From Donghicola mangrovi (lineage in GTDB: Bacteria; Pseudomonadota; Alphaproteobacteria; Rhodobacterales; Rhodobacteraceae): a stretch of 64,000 nucleotides of DNA. The stretch lies in NCBI RefSeq assembly GCF_013377535.1, contig NZ_JABCJE010000007.1, forward strand, positions 62,001 through 126,000. The letters run 5' to 3'. The notes beneath the pieces are model-generated. The model was not told the origin of the DNA. It was given only the letters and a program-made list of their open reading frames with translations, and searched no databases. Shown here one piece after another: positions 36,305 to 45,327 of this stretch; positions within the stretch are counted from its first letter, which is position 1, and the number at the start of each line of letters is the position of its first letter. The translations under genes were made by a program, and so were the position numbers.

Positions 36305-38026
36305 ATGAACCCGTTTTTCAAATCCACCACCGCACTGGGGATCGCTCTGACCCTGCTGTCCGGCCCCGCATTCGCGGACATGGACGCAGCGAAGAAATTC
36401 CTGGACGAGGAAATCGGTGATCTGTCCGCGCTGAGCCGCGCCGATCAAGAAGCCGAAATGCAGTGGTTCGTCGATGCCGCGCAGCCGTTCGCCGGCATGG
36501 AGATCAAAGTCGTCTCCGAGACCATCACCACCCACGAATACGAATCCAAGGTTCTGGCGCCCGCCTTTACCGCGATCACCGGTATCAAGGTCACCCACGA
36601 CCTGATCGGCGAAGGTGACGTGGTCGAGAAGCTGCAGACCCAGATGCAGTCCGGCCAGAACATCTATGACGGCTACATCAACGACTCTGACCTGATCGGT
36701 ACCCACTGGCGTTACCAGCAGGCCCGCAACCTGACCGACTGGATGGCAGGCGAAGGCGCTGACGTGACCAACCCCGGTCTGGACATCGACGATTTCGTCG
36801 GCAAGCAGTTCACCACCGGCCCCGATGGCAAACTGTACCAGCTGCCCGACCAGCAGTTCGCGAACCTCTATTGGTTCCGCTACGACTGGTTCAACGACGA
36901 AAAGACCAAAGCGGACTTCAAAGAAAAGTACGGCTACGATCTGGGCGTTCCGGTCAACTGGTCGGCCTATGAGGACATCGCCGAATTCTTTACCGGCCGC
37001 GACATGTCCTATGCGGGTGGCCCCGAAAAGGTCTATGGCAACATGGACTACGGCAAGAAAGACCCGAGCCTTGGCTGGCGCTACACCGATGCGTGGATGT
37101 CGATGGCTGGCATGGGCGACAAGGGCGAACCCAACGGTCTGCCCGTCGATGAATGGGGTATCCGCGTCAACGAAAACAGCCAGCCCGTCGGTTCCTGCGT
37201 GGCCCGTGGCGGCGCAACCAACGACGCGGCAGCCGTTTACGCTGTGACCAAAGCGATCGAATGGCTCCAGAAATACTCGCCGCCCGCAGCCGCAGGCATG
37301 ACCTTTGGCGAGGCCGGTCCCGTTCCCGCACAGGGCGAGATCGCGCAGCAGATGTTCTGGTACACCGCCTTCACCGCCGACATGGTCAAAGAGGGCCTGC
37401 CCGTCATGAACGAAGACGGCACCCCCAAGTGGCGCATGGCTCCCAGCCCGCACGGCGTGTACTGGGAAGAAGGCATGAAGGTTGGCTATCAGGACGCCGG
37501 TTCCTGGACCCTGATGCAGTCGACCCCCGTGGATGCTGCCAAGGCAGCATGGCTCTATGCGCAGTTCGTCACCTCCAAAACTGTGGACGTGAAGAAATCG
37601 CACGTCGGTCTGACTTTCATCCGCGAATCCACCATTCAGCACCCCTCGTTCACCGAGCGCGCGCCGAAACTGGGTGGTCTGGTGGAATTCTACCGCTCGC
37701 CCGCACGGGTCCAGTGGTCGCCCACCGGTACCAACGTTCCTGACTACCCCAAGCTGGCTCAGCTGTGGTGGCAGAACATCGGCGACGCAATGTCGGGCGC
37801 CAAGACCCCGCAAGAGGCCTTGGATGCGCTCTGCGCCGATCAGGAAAAAGTGCTGGAGCGTCTGGAGCGCGCAGGCGTTCAGGGCGACATCGGTCCCAAG
37901 CTGAACGAAGAGCAGGACCCCGAGTACTGGCTGTCGCAGCCGGGCTCGCCCAAGGCCAAGCTCGAGAACGAGCGTGAAGAGCCCAAGACCGTCAGCTACG
38001 ACGATCTGATCGCAAGCTGGAAGTAA
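36305..38026 (+). CDS. glpV: Glycerol ABC transporter substrate-binding protein GlpV
   Basis: A 573-residue periplasmic binding protein with a Sec signal peptide (LGIALTLLSGPAFA, cleaved near residue 24). It is longer than typical sugar-binding proteins, as is usual for GlpV. Landmarks are SETITTHEYESKVLAPAF and IYDGYINDSDLIGTHWRYQ. It captures glycerol for GlpPQ. It is flanked by two stem-loops that could raise its mRNA level relative to the permeases. Confidence 0.92.
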   Translation: MNPFFKSTTALGIALTLLSGPAFADMDAAKKFLDEEIGDLSALSRADQEAEMQWFVDAAQPFAGMEIKVVSETITTHEYESKVLAPAFTAITGIKVTHDLIGEGDVVEKLQTQMQSGQNIYDGYINDSDLIGTHWRYQQARNLTDWMAGEGADVTNPGLDIDDFVGKQFTTGPDGKLYQLPDQQFANLYWFRYDWFNDEKTKADFKEKYGYDLGVPVNWSAYEDIAEFFTGRDMSYAGGPEKVYGNMDYGKKDPSLGWRYTDAWMSMAGMGDKGEPNGLPVDEWGIRVNENSQPVGSCVARGGATNDAAAVYAVTKAIEWLQKYSPPAAAGMTFGEAGPVPAQGEIAQQMFWYTAFTADMVKEGLPVMNEDGTPKWRMAPSPHGVYWEEGMKVGYQDAGSWTLMQSTPVDAAKAAWLYAQFVTSKTVDVKKSHVGLTFIRESTIQHPSFTERAPKLGGLVEFYRSPARVQWSPTGTNVPDYPKLAQLWWQNIGDAMSGAKTPQEALDALCADQEKVLERLERAGVQGDIGPKLNEEQDPEYWLSQPGSPKAKLENEREEPKTVSYDDLIASWK

Positions 38027-38036
38027 TTTCCTCCCC

Positions 38037-38062
38037 GGGCGGGGCCGCATTTGGCCCCGCCC
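38037..38062 (+). terminator. Strong hairpin between glpV and glpK
   Basis: GGGCGGGGCC-GCATTT-GGCCCCGCCC, a perfect 10-bp stem 10 bases after the glpV stop. The following T-stretch (GCATTTTTC) is 12 bases away, so it may stop part of the transcription or protect the upstream mRNA. Confidence 0.6.
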
Positions 38063-38135
38063 AACCCGTTTGCATTTTTCCTAATATTTCGAGACAGTTC
38101 CCACGGGGAAACTTCCGCGCCAGAGGAGGGTTGCG

Positions 38136-39623
38136 ATGACTTATATTCTCGCCATCGATCAGGGGACCACGTCCAGCAGAGCCATCCTGTTTGACAGCGA
38201 AATGAAGCTTCGCGCGACAGCCCAAGAGGAATTCCCCCAGCATTTTCCGAAATCGGGCTGGGTCGAACATGATCCTGCCGACATCTGGTCCACCACCGCC
38301 GGAACCGCGCGAGAAGTGATCGAGCGCGCAGGTATCAGCGCCACCCAGATCGCCGCCATCGGGATCACCAACCAGCGCGAAACCACGCTGGTCTGGGACA
38401 AGACCACCGGCCAGCCCGTTTATAACGCCATCGTCTGGCAGGACCGCCGCACCGCCGACTATTGCCGCGAGCTGCGCGACGCCGGCCACGAAGAGATGTT
38501 CACCGACCGCACCGGCCTGCTGCTGGACCCCTATTTCTCGGGGACCAAGCTGAAGTGGATTCTGGATAACGTCGACGGGGCCCGTGACCGCGCCCGCGCG
38601 GGCGAGCTGCTGTTCGGCACCGTCGATTGTTACCTGATCTGGAAGATGACCGGCGGCAAATCCCACGTGACAGATGCCACCAACGCCGCCCGCACCCTGT
38701 TGTACGATATCCGCAAGGGCCGCTGGTCGCAGACCATTTGCGATCTGATGGACATCCCCATGCAGATGCTGCCCGAGGTCCGCGATTGCGCCAGCGATTT
38801 CGGTATGACCCGCGCCGATCTGTTCAGCTGCGAGATCCCGATCCTCGGGGTGGCGGGGGACCAGCAGGCGGCGACCGTGGGGCAGGCGTGCTTCCAGCCG
38901 GGGATGATGAAGTCCACCTATGGCACCGGTTGCTTTGCCCTGCTGAATACCGGCGACACGCCGGTCCGCTCGCAGAACCGTCTGCTGACCACCATCGCCT
39001 ATCAGCTGGACGGCAAGCCGACCTATGCGCTGGAAGGCTCGATCTTTATCGCGGGGGCGGTGGTGCAGTGGCTGCGCGACGGGCTGAAGATCATCCGCAA
39101 TGCCGCCGAAACCCAACCCTTGGCCGAGCAAGCCGATCCCCAGCAGGACCTGATCCTTGTGCCCGCGTTTGTGGGCCTTGGGGCGCCCTACTGGAACGCG
39201 GAATGCCGCGGCGCGATCTATGGGCTGACCCGTGGTTCTGGCCCCGCCGAATTCGCCAAGGCCGCGCTAGAGAGCGTCGGCTTCCAGACCCGCGACCTGC
39301 TAGAGGCGATGACCGCCGATTGGCAGGGCCACGAAGGGGCAGGCACCCTGCGCGTCGATGGCGGCATGAGCGCCAGCGACTGGGCCATGCAGTTCCTGTC
39401 GGACATCATCGGTGCGCCGGTGGACCGCCCGACTGTGCTGGAAACCACCGCGCTGGGGGCCGCTTGGCTGGCCGGGATGCGGGCAGGGGTCTACCCCGCC
39501 ATGGAGGACTTCGCGAAAACATGGGCGGTCGAGCGCAGCTTTGCCCCCGCGATGGACGAGGCCACCCGCGAAACGAAATACGCCGCGTGGAAGCGCGCCG
39601 TTCAGGCCACGATGAGCGTCTGA
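38136..39623 (+). CDS. glpK: Glycerol kinase
   Basis: A 495-residue FGGY-family kinase that phosphorylates incoming glycerol to glycerol-3-phosphate, the substrate of GlpD and probable inducer of GlpR. The N-terminus [13 protein letters not shown] binds phosphate, [14 protein letters not shown] is the glycerol-site segment, and [21 protein letters not shown] is in the C-terminal domain. Its length is standard. GAGGAGGG precedes the ATG. Its stop codon overlaps the start of the next gene. Confidence 0.96.
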   Translation: MTYILAIDQGTTSSRAILFDSEMKLRATAQEEFPQHFPKSGWVEHDPADIWSTTAGTAREVIERAGISATQIAAIGITNQRETTLVWDKTTGQPVYNAIVWQDRRTADYCRELRDAGHEEMFTDRTGLLLDPYFSGTKLKWILDNVDGARDRARAGELLFGTVDCYLIWKMTGGKSHVTDATNAARTLLYDIRKGRWSQTICDLMDIPMQMLPEVRDCASDFGMTRADLFSCEIPILGVAGDQQAATVGQACFQPGMMKSTYGTGCFALLNTGDTPVRSQNRLLTTIAYQLDGKPTYALEGSIFIAGAVVQWLRDGLKIIRNAAETQPLAEQADPQQDLILVPAFVGLGAPYWNAECRGAIYGLTRGSGPAEFAKAALESVGFQTRDLLEAMTADWQGHEGAGTLRVDGGMSASDWAMQFLSDIIGAPVDRPTVLETTALGAAWLAGMRAGVYPAMEDFAKTWAVERSFAPAMDEATRETKYAAWKRAVQATMSV

Positions 39624-40768
39624 TGCAGTTCGCTCTGGCCGCCCCCGCTCGCATCGAATTTGGCCGAGGCAAAGCTGCGCTGGTCGCGCCTGCCGTGGCG
39701 GCCTTGGGTCAGCGCGTCTTGCTGGTGCGCGGACGGTCGGTCGATTGGGCCGATCAGCTGGAGCGGGACATCGCGGCGGCTGGCGCGGCGGTGACAGTGG
39801 TTTACAGCGCTGGCGAGCCTGACCTGCCGCTGCTGCTGGGCTTGGTCGATCAGGCCCGCACCGCGCAGGTGGATGCTGTGGTGGGCGTGGGCGGTGGCTC
39901 CACGCTGGATCTGGCCAAGGCTTTGGCCGCTCTGGTGCCCGCCCCCGCTGGCCCCATGCGATACCTAGAGGTCGTCGGAGAGGGTAAACCCCTAGAGGCC
40001 GCCCCGCTGCCCTTTGTAGCGGTGCCCACAACGTCTGGCACGGGGGCCGAGGTGACCAAGAACGCCGTCATCGGCATCCCCGAGGCCGCCCGCAAAGTCA
40101 GCCTGCGCGATGACCGGATGCTGGCTGATCTGGCCGTGATCGACCCTGCCCTGACCGACGGCTGCCCGCGCAGTGTGACGCTGGCCTCTGGCCTAGATGC
40201 GGTGGTGCAGGTGATCGAGCCCTATCTGTCGTCCCGCGCCACCGTGCTGACCGATGCCCTCTGCCGCGAGGCGATCCCGAGGGGGCTGTCCGCGCTGGTC
40301 CGCCTGATGCAGGCCGAGGACCTCGCCGCCCGCGATGATCTGGCGCTGACCAGCGTCTATGGCGGTCTGGCGCTGGCGAATGCCGGTTTGGGGGCGGTTC
40401 ACGGGGTGGCAGGCGTGCTGGGGGGCACCACCGGCATCGCCCATGGCGTTCTGTGCGGCCGCTTCCTGTGCCCTGTTCTGCGCGACCACGAAGGGGCCGA
40501 GGACCTGCCCGAAACCACCCGCGCCCGTCTGACACAGGTGAAATTATGGATAGGTCAGGCCCTGTCAGTGCCCGAAGAACAGGCAATTGACGCGCTGGAG
40601 CAGTGGATGGACGCCGCCGGACTGCCCCGACTGGCCGACCTGACCCCCGAGGCACCGGATGCGGCCAATGTGGCCTCTGCGTCGGCTATGTCCTCTTCAA
40701 TGAAGGGAAATCCGGTAACAATCCCCCATTCGCGCCTGACCGAAATGGTGCAAAAAGCATTTACTTAA
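39623..40768 (+). CDS. Iron-containing alcohol dehydrogenase family protein with altered metal site
   Basis: A 381-residue group III (iron-type) dehydrogenase fold. It shows GVGGGSTLDLAKALA (NAD phosphate loop, about residues 90-104) and VPTTSGTGAEVTKNAV. At the classical metal site, Asp is kept but the usual His four residues later is Gln (LDAVVQVIEPY), and the second His of the HxxxH pair is Gly (AVHGVAGVLGG); the final His (IAHGV) is kept. It is translationally coupled to glpK (TGATG), so a role with glycerol-derived alcohols or aldehydes is likely but unproven. The long upstream in-frame extension inside glpK is not used. Confidence 0.85.
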   Translation: MQFALAAPARIEFGRGKAALVAPAVAALGQRVLLVRGRSVDWADQLERDIAAAGAAVTVVYSAGEPDLPLLLGLVDQARTAQVDAVVGVGGGSTLDLAKALAALVPAPAGPMRYLEVVGEGKPLEAAPLPFVAVPTTSGTGAEVTKNAVIGIPEAARKVSLRDDRMLADLAVIDPALTDGCPRSVTLASGLDAVVQVIEPYLSSRATVLTDALCREAIPRGLSALVRLMQAEDLAARDDLALTSVYGGLALANAGLGAVHGVAGVLGGTTGIAHGVLCGRFLCPVLRDHEGAEDLPETTRARLTQVKLWIGQALSVPEEQAIDALEQWMDAAGLPRLADLTPEAPDAANVASASAMSSSMKGNPVTIPHSRLTEMVQKAFT

Positions 40769-40940
40769 GGTCATATCGCAATCCGGTCTTTGCGAAGATA
40801 TAACCCCATTACGCTAATCTCAGGATAGTTGGTGACGTTAGTTCGATATGTCACGGACGTCCTGTTCCACTTATGATTGGCGCCTCTTTTCCTTCGACGA
40901 TCCGCCCGAAAAGCAAACATTCGATGGAAAGTAACAAAAC

Positions 40941-42644
40941 ATGGTCCAAATGATCTCTCGCCCCGCCGCCTCTGAGCTGGTGCACGGCGAATGGGAGAAC
41001 GTGAATGCGCTGGAGGCGCTGAACGTTCTGTCGAACCCCGTTATGATCGCTGACAGCGAACTGGTCATCCGCTTTGTCAACGATGCCGCCTACAAGATGT
41101 TCGAGGCCATAGAAGGGGCGATCCGTCAGGATTTGCCCCATTTTCAGGCCCGCGATGTGTTGAACAAGTCGATCGACCAGTTCCACAAAAAGCCCGAATA
41201 CCAGCGCCGTCTTGTCGGCGGGATGACCAGTCCGCATGACGGTAAATTCTCGATCGGGGGGAAACACCTGAGCTTCCGCGCGACGCCGAATTTCGACGGG
41301 GCGGGCAATGTCGTCTCGATCTTTGTCGAGTGGAAGGACCAGACCGATCTGATCGAGGCGCAAAAACAGGTCGAGCTTCTGATTAACGGCGTGGTCACCA
41401 TGTCCCGCGCCCATAGCGAAGGCATGATCAACGAGGTCATGTCGACCGAAGGGCTGGACACCGAATACGCCGCCATCGCCGAACAGGTGAACGAGATGGT
41501 GCGCGGCCACCTCGACACGCAGGAAACCCTGATCAACGCGATGCGCAACTTTGCCGAAGGGGACTTCGACTTTGCGATGGCTCGCCTGCCCGGTGACCGC
41601 GCCAAGATCACCGCAGCCGTTGAAGAGGTGCGCGGCGCCTTCCGTACCGTGATCGGAGAGATCGAGCAGGTCTCGCAGGCGATCGTGGACGGTGCGCTGG
41701 ACCGTGAAATCGATCCGCAGCGGTTCCGTGGCTCTTACCGCTCGATCATGGAGGCGCTGGAGCGCGCCTACGAAGGCCTGAACATCACGATCCACGAGAT
41801 CAACGAGCAGATCAGCCAGATTTCCGTGACCATCTCGCAGATCAGTTCGTCGGCCAATTCGCTGTCGGGCGACGCGCAGTCCCAGTCCACCGCGATCGAA
41901 CAGATTTCGGCCACGACCGAGCAGACCGACCAGATGGTGCGCAGCAACGCGGATTCCAGCGCCTCGGCCAGCAAGGTGGTCCGCACGGCGCGGGGGATTG
42001 CGACCGAAGGCCAGCAAAAGATGACTGACATGGTTCACGCCATGCAGGACATCCGCTCGGCCTCTCAGGACATCGCCAAGATTATCAAGGTCATCGACGA
42101 AATCGCGTTCCAGACCAACCTGCTGGCCCTGAACGCCGCGGTCGAGGCTGCGCGGGCCGGTGAGCATGGCCGCGGGTTTGCGGTGGTCGCCCAAGAGGTG
42201 CGCAATCTCGCGGGGCGGTCCGCTCAGGCGGCGAAGGAGACCTCTGATCTGATCGAAAGCTCGGGGAACAAGGTGCGGACCGGCGTTGCGCTGGCGGATG
42301 AAACCCAGACGGCATTTGGTACCCTGACTAGCGATATCGAAAAGATCGACGGCCTGATGGCAACCATCGCTATGAGCAGCTCCGAGCAGGCCAAGGGAAT
42401 CACCCAGATCAGTCAGGCGGTCAATGACATAACCAAAAGCAGTATGTCTGTGACCAACCAATCGGACGAATTGGCCGCTGCTGCTGCGGAAATGGAGGCC
42501 TCGACCCAGTCGGTCAAAGCCCAGATGCAACGGTTCCGTTTGCGCAGAAGGCAAAAGGCGACCACCGAAATGCCCAATCTGAATGGAATTACGCCAGAGA
42601 TTATGGCTCAGATACAGGCAATGTTGATGCGCTCCGGTCGCTAG
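40941..42644 (+). CDS. Soluble methyl-accepting chemotaxis protein with PAS sensor
   Basis: 567 residues with no membrane segment. An N-terminal PAS domain spans about residues 20-135 ([20 protein letters not shown]), then a helical linker, then the MCP signalling domain whose hairpin tip reads [20 protein letters not shown] (about 390-409), followed by [14 protein letters not shown]. The receptor is cytosolic and should sense an internal cue such as redox or a metabolite. No other che genes adjoin it. It is followed by a hairpin at 42670. Confidence 0.92.
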   Translation: MVQMISRPAASELVHGEWENVNALEALNVLSNPVMIADSELVIRFVNDAAYKMFEAIEGAIRQDLPHFQARDVLNKSIDQFHKKPEYQRRLVGGMTSPHDGKFSIGGKHLSFRATPNFDGAGNVVSIFVEWKDQTDLIEAQKQVELLINGVVTMSRAHSEGMINEVMSTEGLDTEYAAIAEQVNEMVRGHLDTQETLINAMRNFAEGDFDFAMARLPGDRAKITAAVEEVRGAFRTVIGEIEQVSQAIVDGALDREIDPQRFRGSYRSIMEALERAYEGLNITIHEINEQISQISVTISQISSSANSLSGDAQSQSTAIEQISATTEQTDQMVRSNADSSASASKVVRTARGIATEGQQKMTDMVHAMQDIRSASQDIAKIIKVIDEIAFQTNLLALNAAVEAARAGEHGRGFAVVAQEVRNLAGRSAQAAKETSDLIESSGNKVRTGVALADETQTAFGTLTSDIEKIDGLMATIAMSSSEQAKGITQISQAVNDITKSSMSVTNQSDELAAAAAEMEASTQSVKAQMQRFRLRRRQKATTEMPNLNGITPEIMAQIQAMLMRSGR

Positions 42645-42669
42645 GTTTCCAATAATGCAATCAATAGCA

Positions 42670-42695
42670 AGGGCGCTTTTTTGGGCGCCCTTTCG
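42670..42695 (+). terminator. Terminator-like hairpin after the chemoreceptor gene
   Basis: AGGGCGC (42670-42676) pairs with GCGCCCT (42685-42691) around TTTTTTGG, followed by TTCG. The U-tract is short. Confidence 0.6.
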
Positions 42696-42699
42696 CCTG

Positions 42700-42923
42700 A
42701 AAATGGGCGATTGGCTCAGAGGATTTGAGTAATTTCGTTGACGGTGTATACTTTATTTGCGGGCTATATATTGCAATTTTGCAAAACATTGTATTACTGG
42801 AATGTAGCTCGCCTCAATTCGGACATAACTATGAAGTAGCTGTGTCCGGACTGCTTGGGGGACTGTATTTTCAGTTCCTACCTTGTGAGTGCGCGGAAAT
42901 TTTAGCCGGGATTACATTTGGTC
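42700..42923 (+). promoter_or_regulatory. AT-rich leader upstream of the LysR-type regulator
   Basis: About 220 bases clearly richer in A and T than the surrounding genes. It holds TTGCAA-TT-TTGCAA (42771-42784), and the inverted repeat CGGACA (42820-42825) / TGTCCG (42843-42848). A short open reading frame crosses it but has no family resemblance and no ribosome site. It is probably a regulatory region. Confidence 0.5.
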
Positions 42924-43775
42924 ATGGAAAATTGGAACGATTTGCGTATTTGCCTCGCCCTGCACCGTTTCGGGACCATGTCCGCTGCGGCTGATTATCT
43001 GGGGGCGAACGTGGCCACTGTCTCGCGCCGGGTGCACAAACTCTCTGAACAAATGGGAGAGCCGCTTTTCACCAAAAAAGGTGTGATCTGGACGGCGACC
43101 CCCTATGCGCTGGAAATCATTTCCTGGGCCGAGCAGACCGAAGGGCGTCTGGCACGCTTGTCCAAAGCCTCCGGCTGCAAGCGTGCCCTGCTAAAGGTGG
43201 ACGCAGGCCTGCGCGCCTCGCCGGTGATGGGTGAACTGGCGCTTTCGATGGCGCGGATGCAGAACGGGTCGGTGACCTTGGTTGGCGACAACACGGCCCT
43301 GACCGATGCGGATCTGGTGATGCACCTGACGACCGACAGTCGGGATTCGGGTGATCTGGTGGGGCTGCAAGTTGGCACATCCCGGCGCGCTGTCTGGTGC
43401 GGTGCGAACTTCCAGAGCGACATTCGTGACTGGGTCATGTTGCTGGACACCCGTGGGGATGACCGGCTGCATACGGCGCTGCGCCACGCTTACGGCGCGC
43501 CCAAACTTTCGACGGATGATGGCACGGCCATCGCCCCGCTGCTGAAAAAGGCCCCCTATGCGGCCATTCTGCCAATGGATTTCGCGGCCCATTGCGGGGG
43601 ATTGCGGCTGATGGGCGGCTTCCCGACCCTCGAGGAAGAGGTCTATCTCTATGTGCCGCGGGTGATGATCAACGAGCCGACAGTCGTCGCTGTGATCGAG
43701 GCCGCTAAACGCGCCTATGATGAGGAGCGCGAAGTCATGGTTCTGCCCCAGAGGCCGGTCGTCAGGGCTGGCTGA
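42924..43775 (+). CDS. LysR-type transcriptional regulator
   Basis: 283 residues. The N-terminal winged helix-turn-helix is typical (MENWNDLRICLALHRFGTM, SAAADYLGANVATVSRRVHK, LFTKKGVIW). The remainder should be the effector-binding domain but is shorter and more divergent than usual. Lacking a divergently transcribed partner, its target cannot be guessed. The ATG at 42924 has only a weak ribosome site. Its last 14 bases overlap the end of a convergent receiver gene. Confidence 0.82.
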   Translation: MENWNDLRICLALHRFGTMSAAADYLGANVATVSRRVHKLSEQMGEPLFTKKGVIWTATPYALEIISWAEQTEGRLARLSKASGCKRALLKVDAGLRASPVMGELALSMARMQNGSVTLVGDNTALTDADLVMHLTTDSRDSGDLVGLQVGTSRRAVWCGANFQSDIRDWVMLLDTRGDDRLHTALRHAYGAPKLSTDDGTAIAPLLKKAPYAAILPMDFAAHCGGLRLMGGFPTLEEEVYLYVPRVMINEPTVVAVIEAAKRAYDEEREVMVLPQRPVVRAG

Positions 43776-44190
43776 GCGCCTTGTTCCGCAGCATCGCGTG
43801 GCGCCGGCGGGACCCACTGCGGGCGGCGAGCGTGATTGCGATCTCTAGGCCGGTCGGGTTGATGTGATCCTTGTTCAGAAACGCATCGATATCGCAGGTT
43901 TCAATGACATTGGCGTTCTGGGGATCCGGCAGGCTAGAGGCCAAAACGATCCCGACGCAGCTTGCCTCTCCGCTAGAGCGTCTGATCTGGTGGATCAGAT
44001 CGCAGCTTAGGGCGCCCTCGACGCAGGCGTCCAGAATGAGCACCCGTTCGACGTCCCCCGAAGCCTGTCGGTGGTTAAAGAAATCCTCGGACGTCTCAAA
44101 AGGCTGCACCTGATATTTACCGGATTTCAAAAGCCATCGGGTCAATATCTGCAGGTGCAGGGCGTCGTCTTCGATAATGGAAATAAGCAT
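43762..44190 (-). CDS. Orphan single-domain response regulator (receiver)
   Basis: A 142-residue CheY-like receiver without an output domain. Expected residues are present: EDD at about 7-9, phospho-acceptor Asp in VLILDACVEG, a serine in place of the usual threonine (VLASSLP) and the conserved lysine in FLNKDH. The C-terminus is a basic tail (RSGSRRRHAMLRNK). No kinase gene is adjacent. The ATG at 44190 opens the domain cleanly; upstream codons add 13 unrelated residues. It overlaps the convergent LysR gene by 14 bases. Confidence 0.75.
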   Translation of the reverse strand: MLISIIEDDALHLQILTRWLLKSGKYQVQPFETSEDFFNHRQASGDVERVLILDACVEGALSCDLIHQIRRSSGEASCVGIVLASSLPDPQNANVIETCDIDAFLNKDHINPTGLEIAITLAARSGSRRRHAMLRNKALSQP

Positions 44191-44306
44191 AACAACAATA
44201 TCTGTGAGCGGTACAGTGGGCCGTTGCATACATGAAAAGTACTCAAGGTTGTATGGAAAATGGCCCGAGTTGTATACAGGGTAGGGAATACCTGCCAGAC
44301 AGGCGG

Positions 44307-45239
44307 TTAATCGCCGCCGTTCATGCGCGTCGGATGGGCCTTGGCGGTTTCCAGCAGGATCGAGACGAACGCCCGCTGCTCGGCCGAGGTCATGGTCTGA
44401 TCCCGCATCGACACGCCGACGGGGCCCCCCAGCAAGTCGCCCTCTAACTGAAGGGTGGCGAGCGTGCCTGCCTCAAGCTCCGCGCCGACCACCCCGTGGG
44501 AAATGAACCAGATCACGTCGGACTGCTGCACCACGCGGCGCCCAAAGGCGAGCGAGACGTTCTCGAATTTCGGGGTCACGTTGGTCAGGCCGATGGAGTG
44601 CAGATAGGACCGCACCGAAGAGGCGATCACCGCGCCCGACGGGGGCAACATCAGGGGGTAATCCCCCAGCTCCCGTAGGTCCCAATCGCGGCGGGTCAGG
44701 GGGTGGCCAGGGCGCACAACGGGGACCACCTTTTCGGAATAGAGCTGGCGAAAGGTCAGCCCCTCAACCGCGCCAGCGGGGGGCATCCGGCCGACGATCA
44801 TGTCCAAAGCGCCTTCGCGCAGTTGGGACAGCAGCATCCAGTTTGGGCCGGTGGTGACGCGCAGCAGGCATTCGGGGTGGATTTCCGCCAGACGCAGCGC
44901 GGCTTCGGGCAGCAAAAAGGTTGCGGCGGTTGGCAGGGCACCGACAGACAGGCGGGACGGGGCACGAGGGGCCTCTCGGACCAGATCCTGCGCGCGCTCC
45001 AGATCAATCATCGCGGCGCCCGCGTGCTGCTGGAACAGCTTGCCCGCAGTGGTCAGCGCCAGCCTGCGCCCGCTGCGGTCAAATAGGGGAACCCCTAGAA
45101 TATCCTCTAACTCCTTGATCGTCTTGGAGGCCGCGGGCTGACTGACGTGCAGCGTGGTTGCCGCCGCCGACAGGCTGCCAAGGCGCGCGGTTTCCAGAAA
45201 GCAGTGGATGTGGCGCATCCGGATGTGTGGGTCGATCAT
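44307..45239 (-). CDS. pcaQ: LysR-type activator of protocatechuate degradation
   Basis: A 310-residue LysR regulator with the PcaQ-type start MIDPHIRMRHIHCFLE, a helix-turn-helix at about residues 25-45 (SAAATTLHVSQPAASKTIKE) and a full effector domain. In Agrobacterium and Sinorhizobium PcaQ activates the divergent pcaDCHGB operon in response to beta-carboxy-cis,cis-muconate and carboxymuconolactone. It is divergent from pcaD here, with a matching operator in between. Confidence 0.93.
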   Translation of the reverse strand: MIDPHIRMRHIHCFLETARLGSLSAAATTLHVSQPAASKTIKELEDILGVPLFDRSGRRLALTTAGKLFQQHAGAAMIDLERAQDLVREAPRAPSRLSVGALPTAATFLLPEAALRLAEIHPECLLRVTTGPNWMLLSQLREGALDMIVGRMPPAGAVEGLTFRQLYSEKVVPVVRPGHPLTRRDWDLRELGDYPLMLPPSGAVIASSVRSYLHSIGLTNVTPKFENVSLAFGRRVVQQSDVIWFISHGVVGAELEAGTLATLQLEGDLLGGPVGVSMRDQTMTSAEQRAFVSILLETAKAHPTRMNGGD

Positions 45240-45241
45240 TT

Positions 45242-45259
45242 CATAACTCTGGGGTTATG
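45242..45259 (+). promoter_or_regulatory. PcaQ operator
   Basis: CATAACTCTGGGGTTATG, an inverted repeat with 6-bp arms. It matches the described rhizobial PcaQ box ATAACC-N4-GGTTAA closely (ATAACT-CTGG-GGTTAT) and lies 3 bases from the pcaQ start and 69 bases before pcaD. Confidence 0.75.
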
Positions 45260-45327
45260 TGACTTTTCTCAACTTATAATTTTCATGACAGCGTTCCCGT
45301 GTCAAATACCTGCGAAGGGAGATTCTT

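Noticed and set aside
36287-38050. A 587-codon open frame opposite glpV
   Set aside because: Antisense shadow of a high-GC gene; no recognisable domain and no ribosome site.
38627-39622. In-frame upstream extension of the iron-ADH-family gene through glpK
   Set aside because: The extension lies in another frame of glpK and is compositionally non-protein-like; the ATG at 39623 begins the conserved fold and is coupled to the glpK stop.
40851-42554. A 567-codon open frame opposite the chemoreceptor
   Set aside because: Mirror of the MCP coding sequence; no family features.
42725-42994. Possible small gene in the AT-rich leader (89 codons)
   Set aside because: Non-ATG start, no ribosome site, no similarity to known families, and it runs into the LysR gene in another frame.
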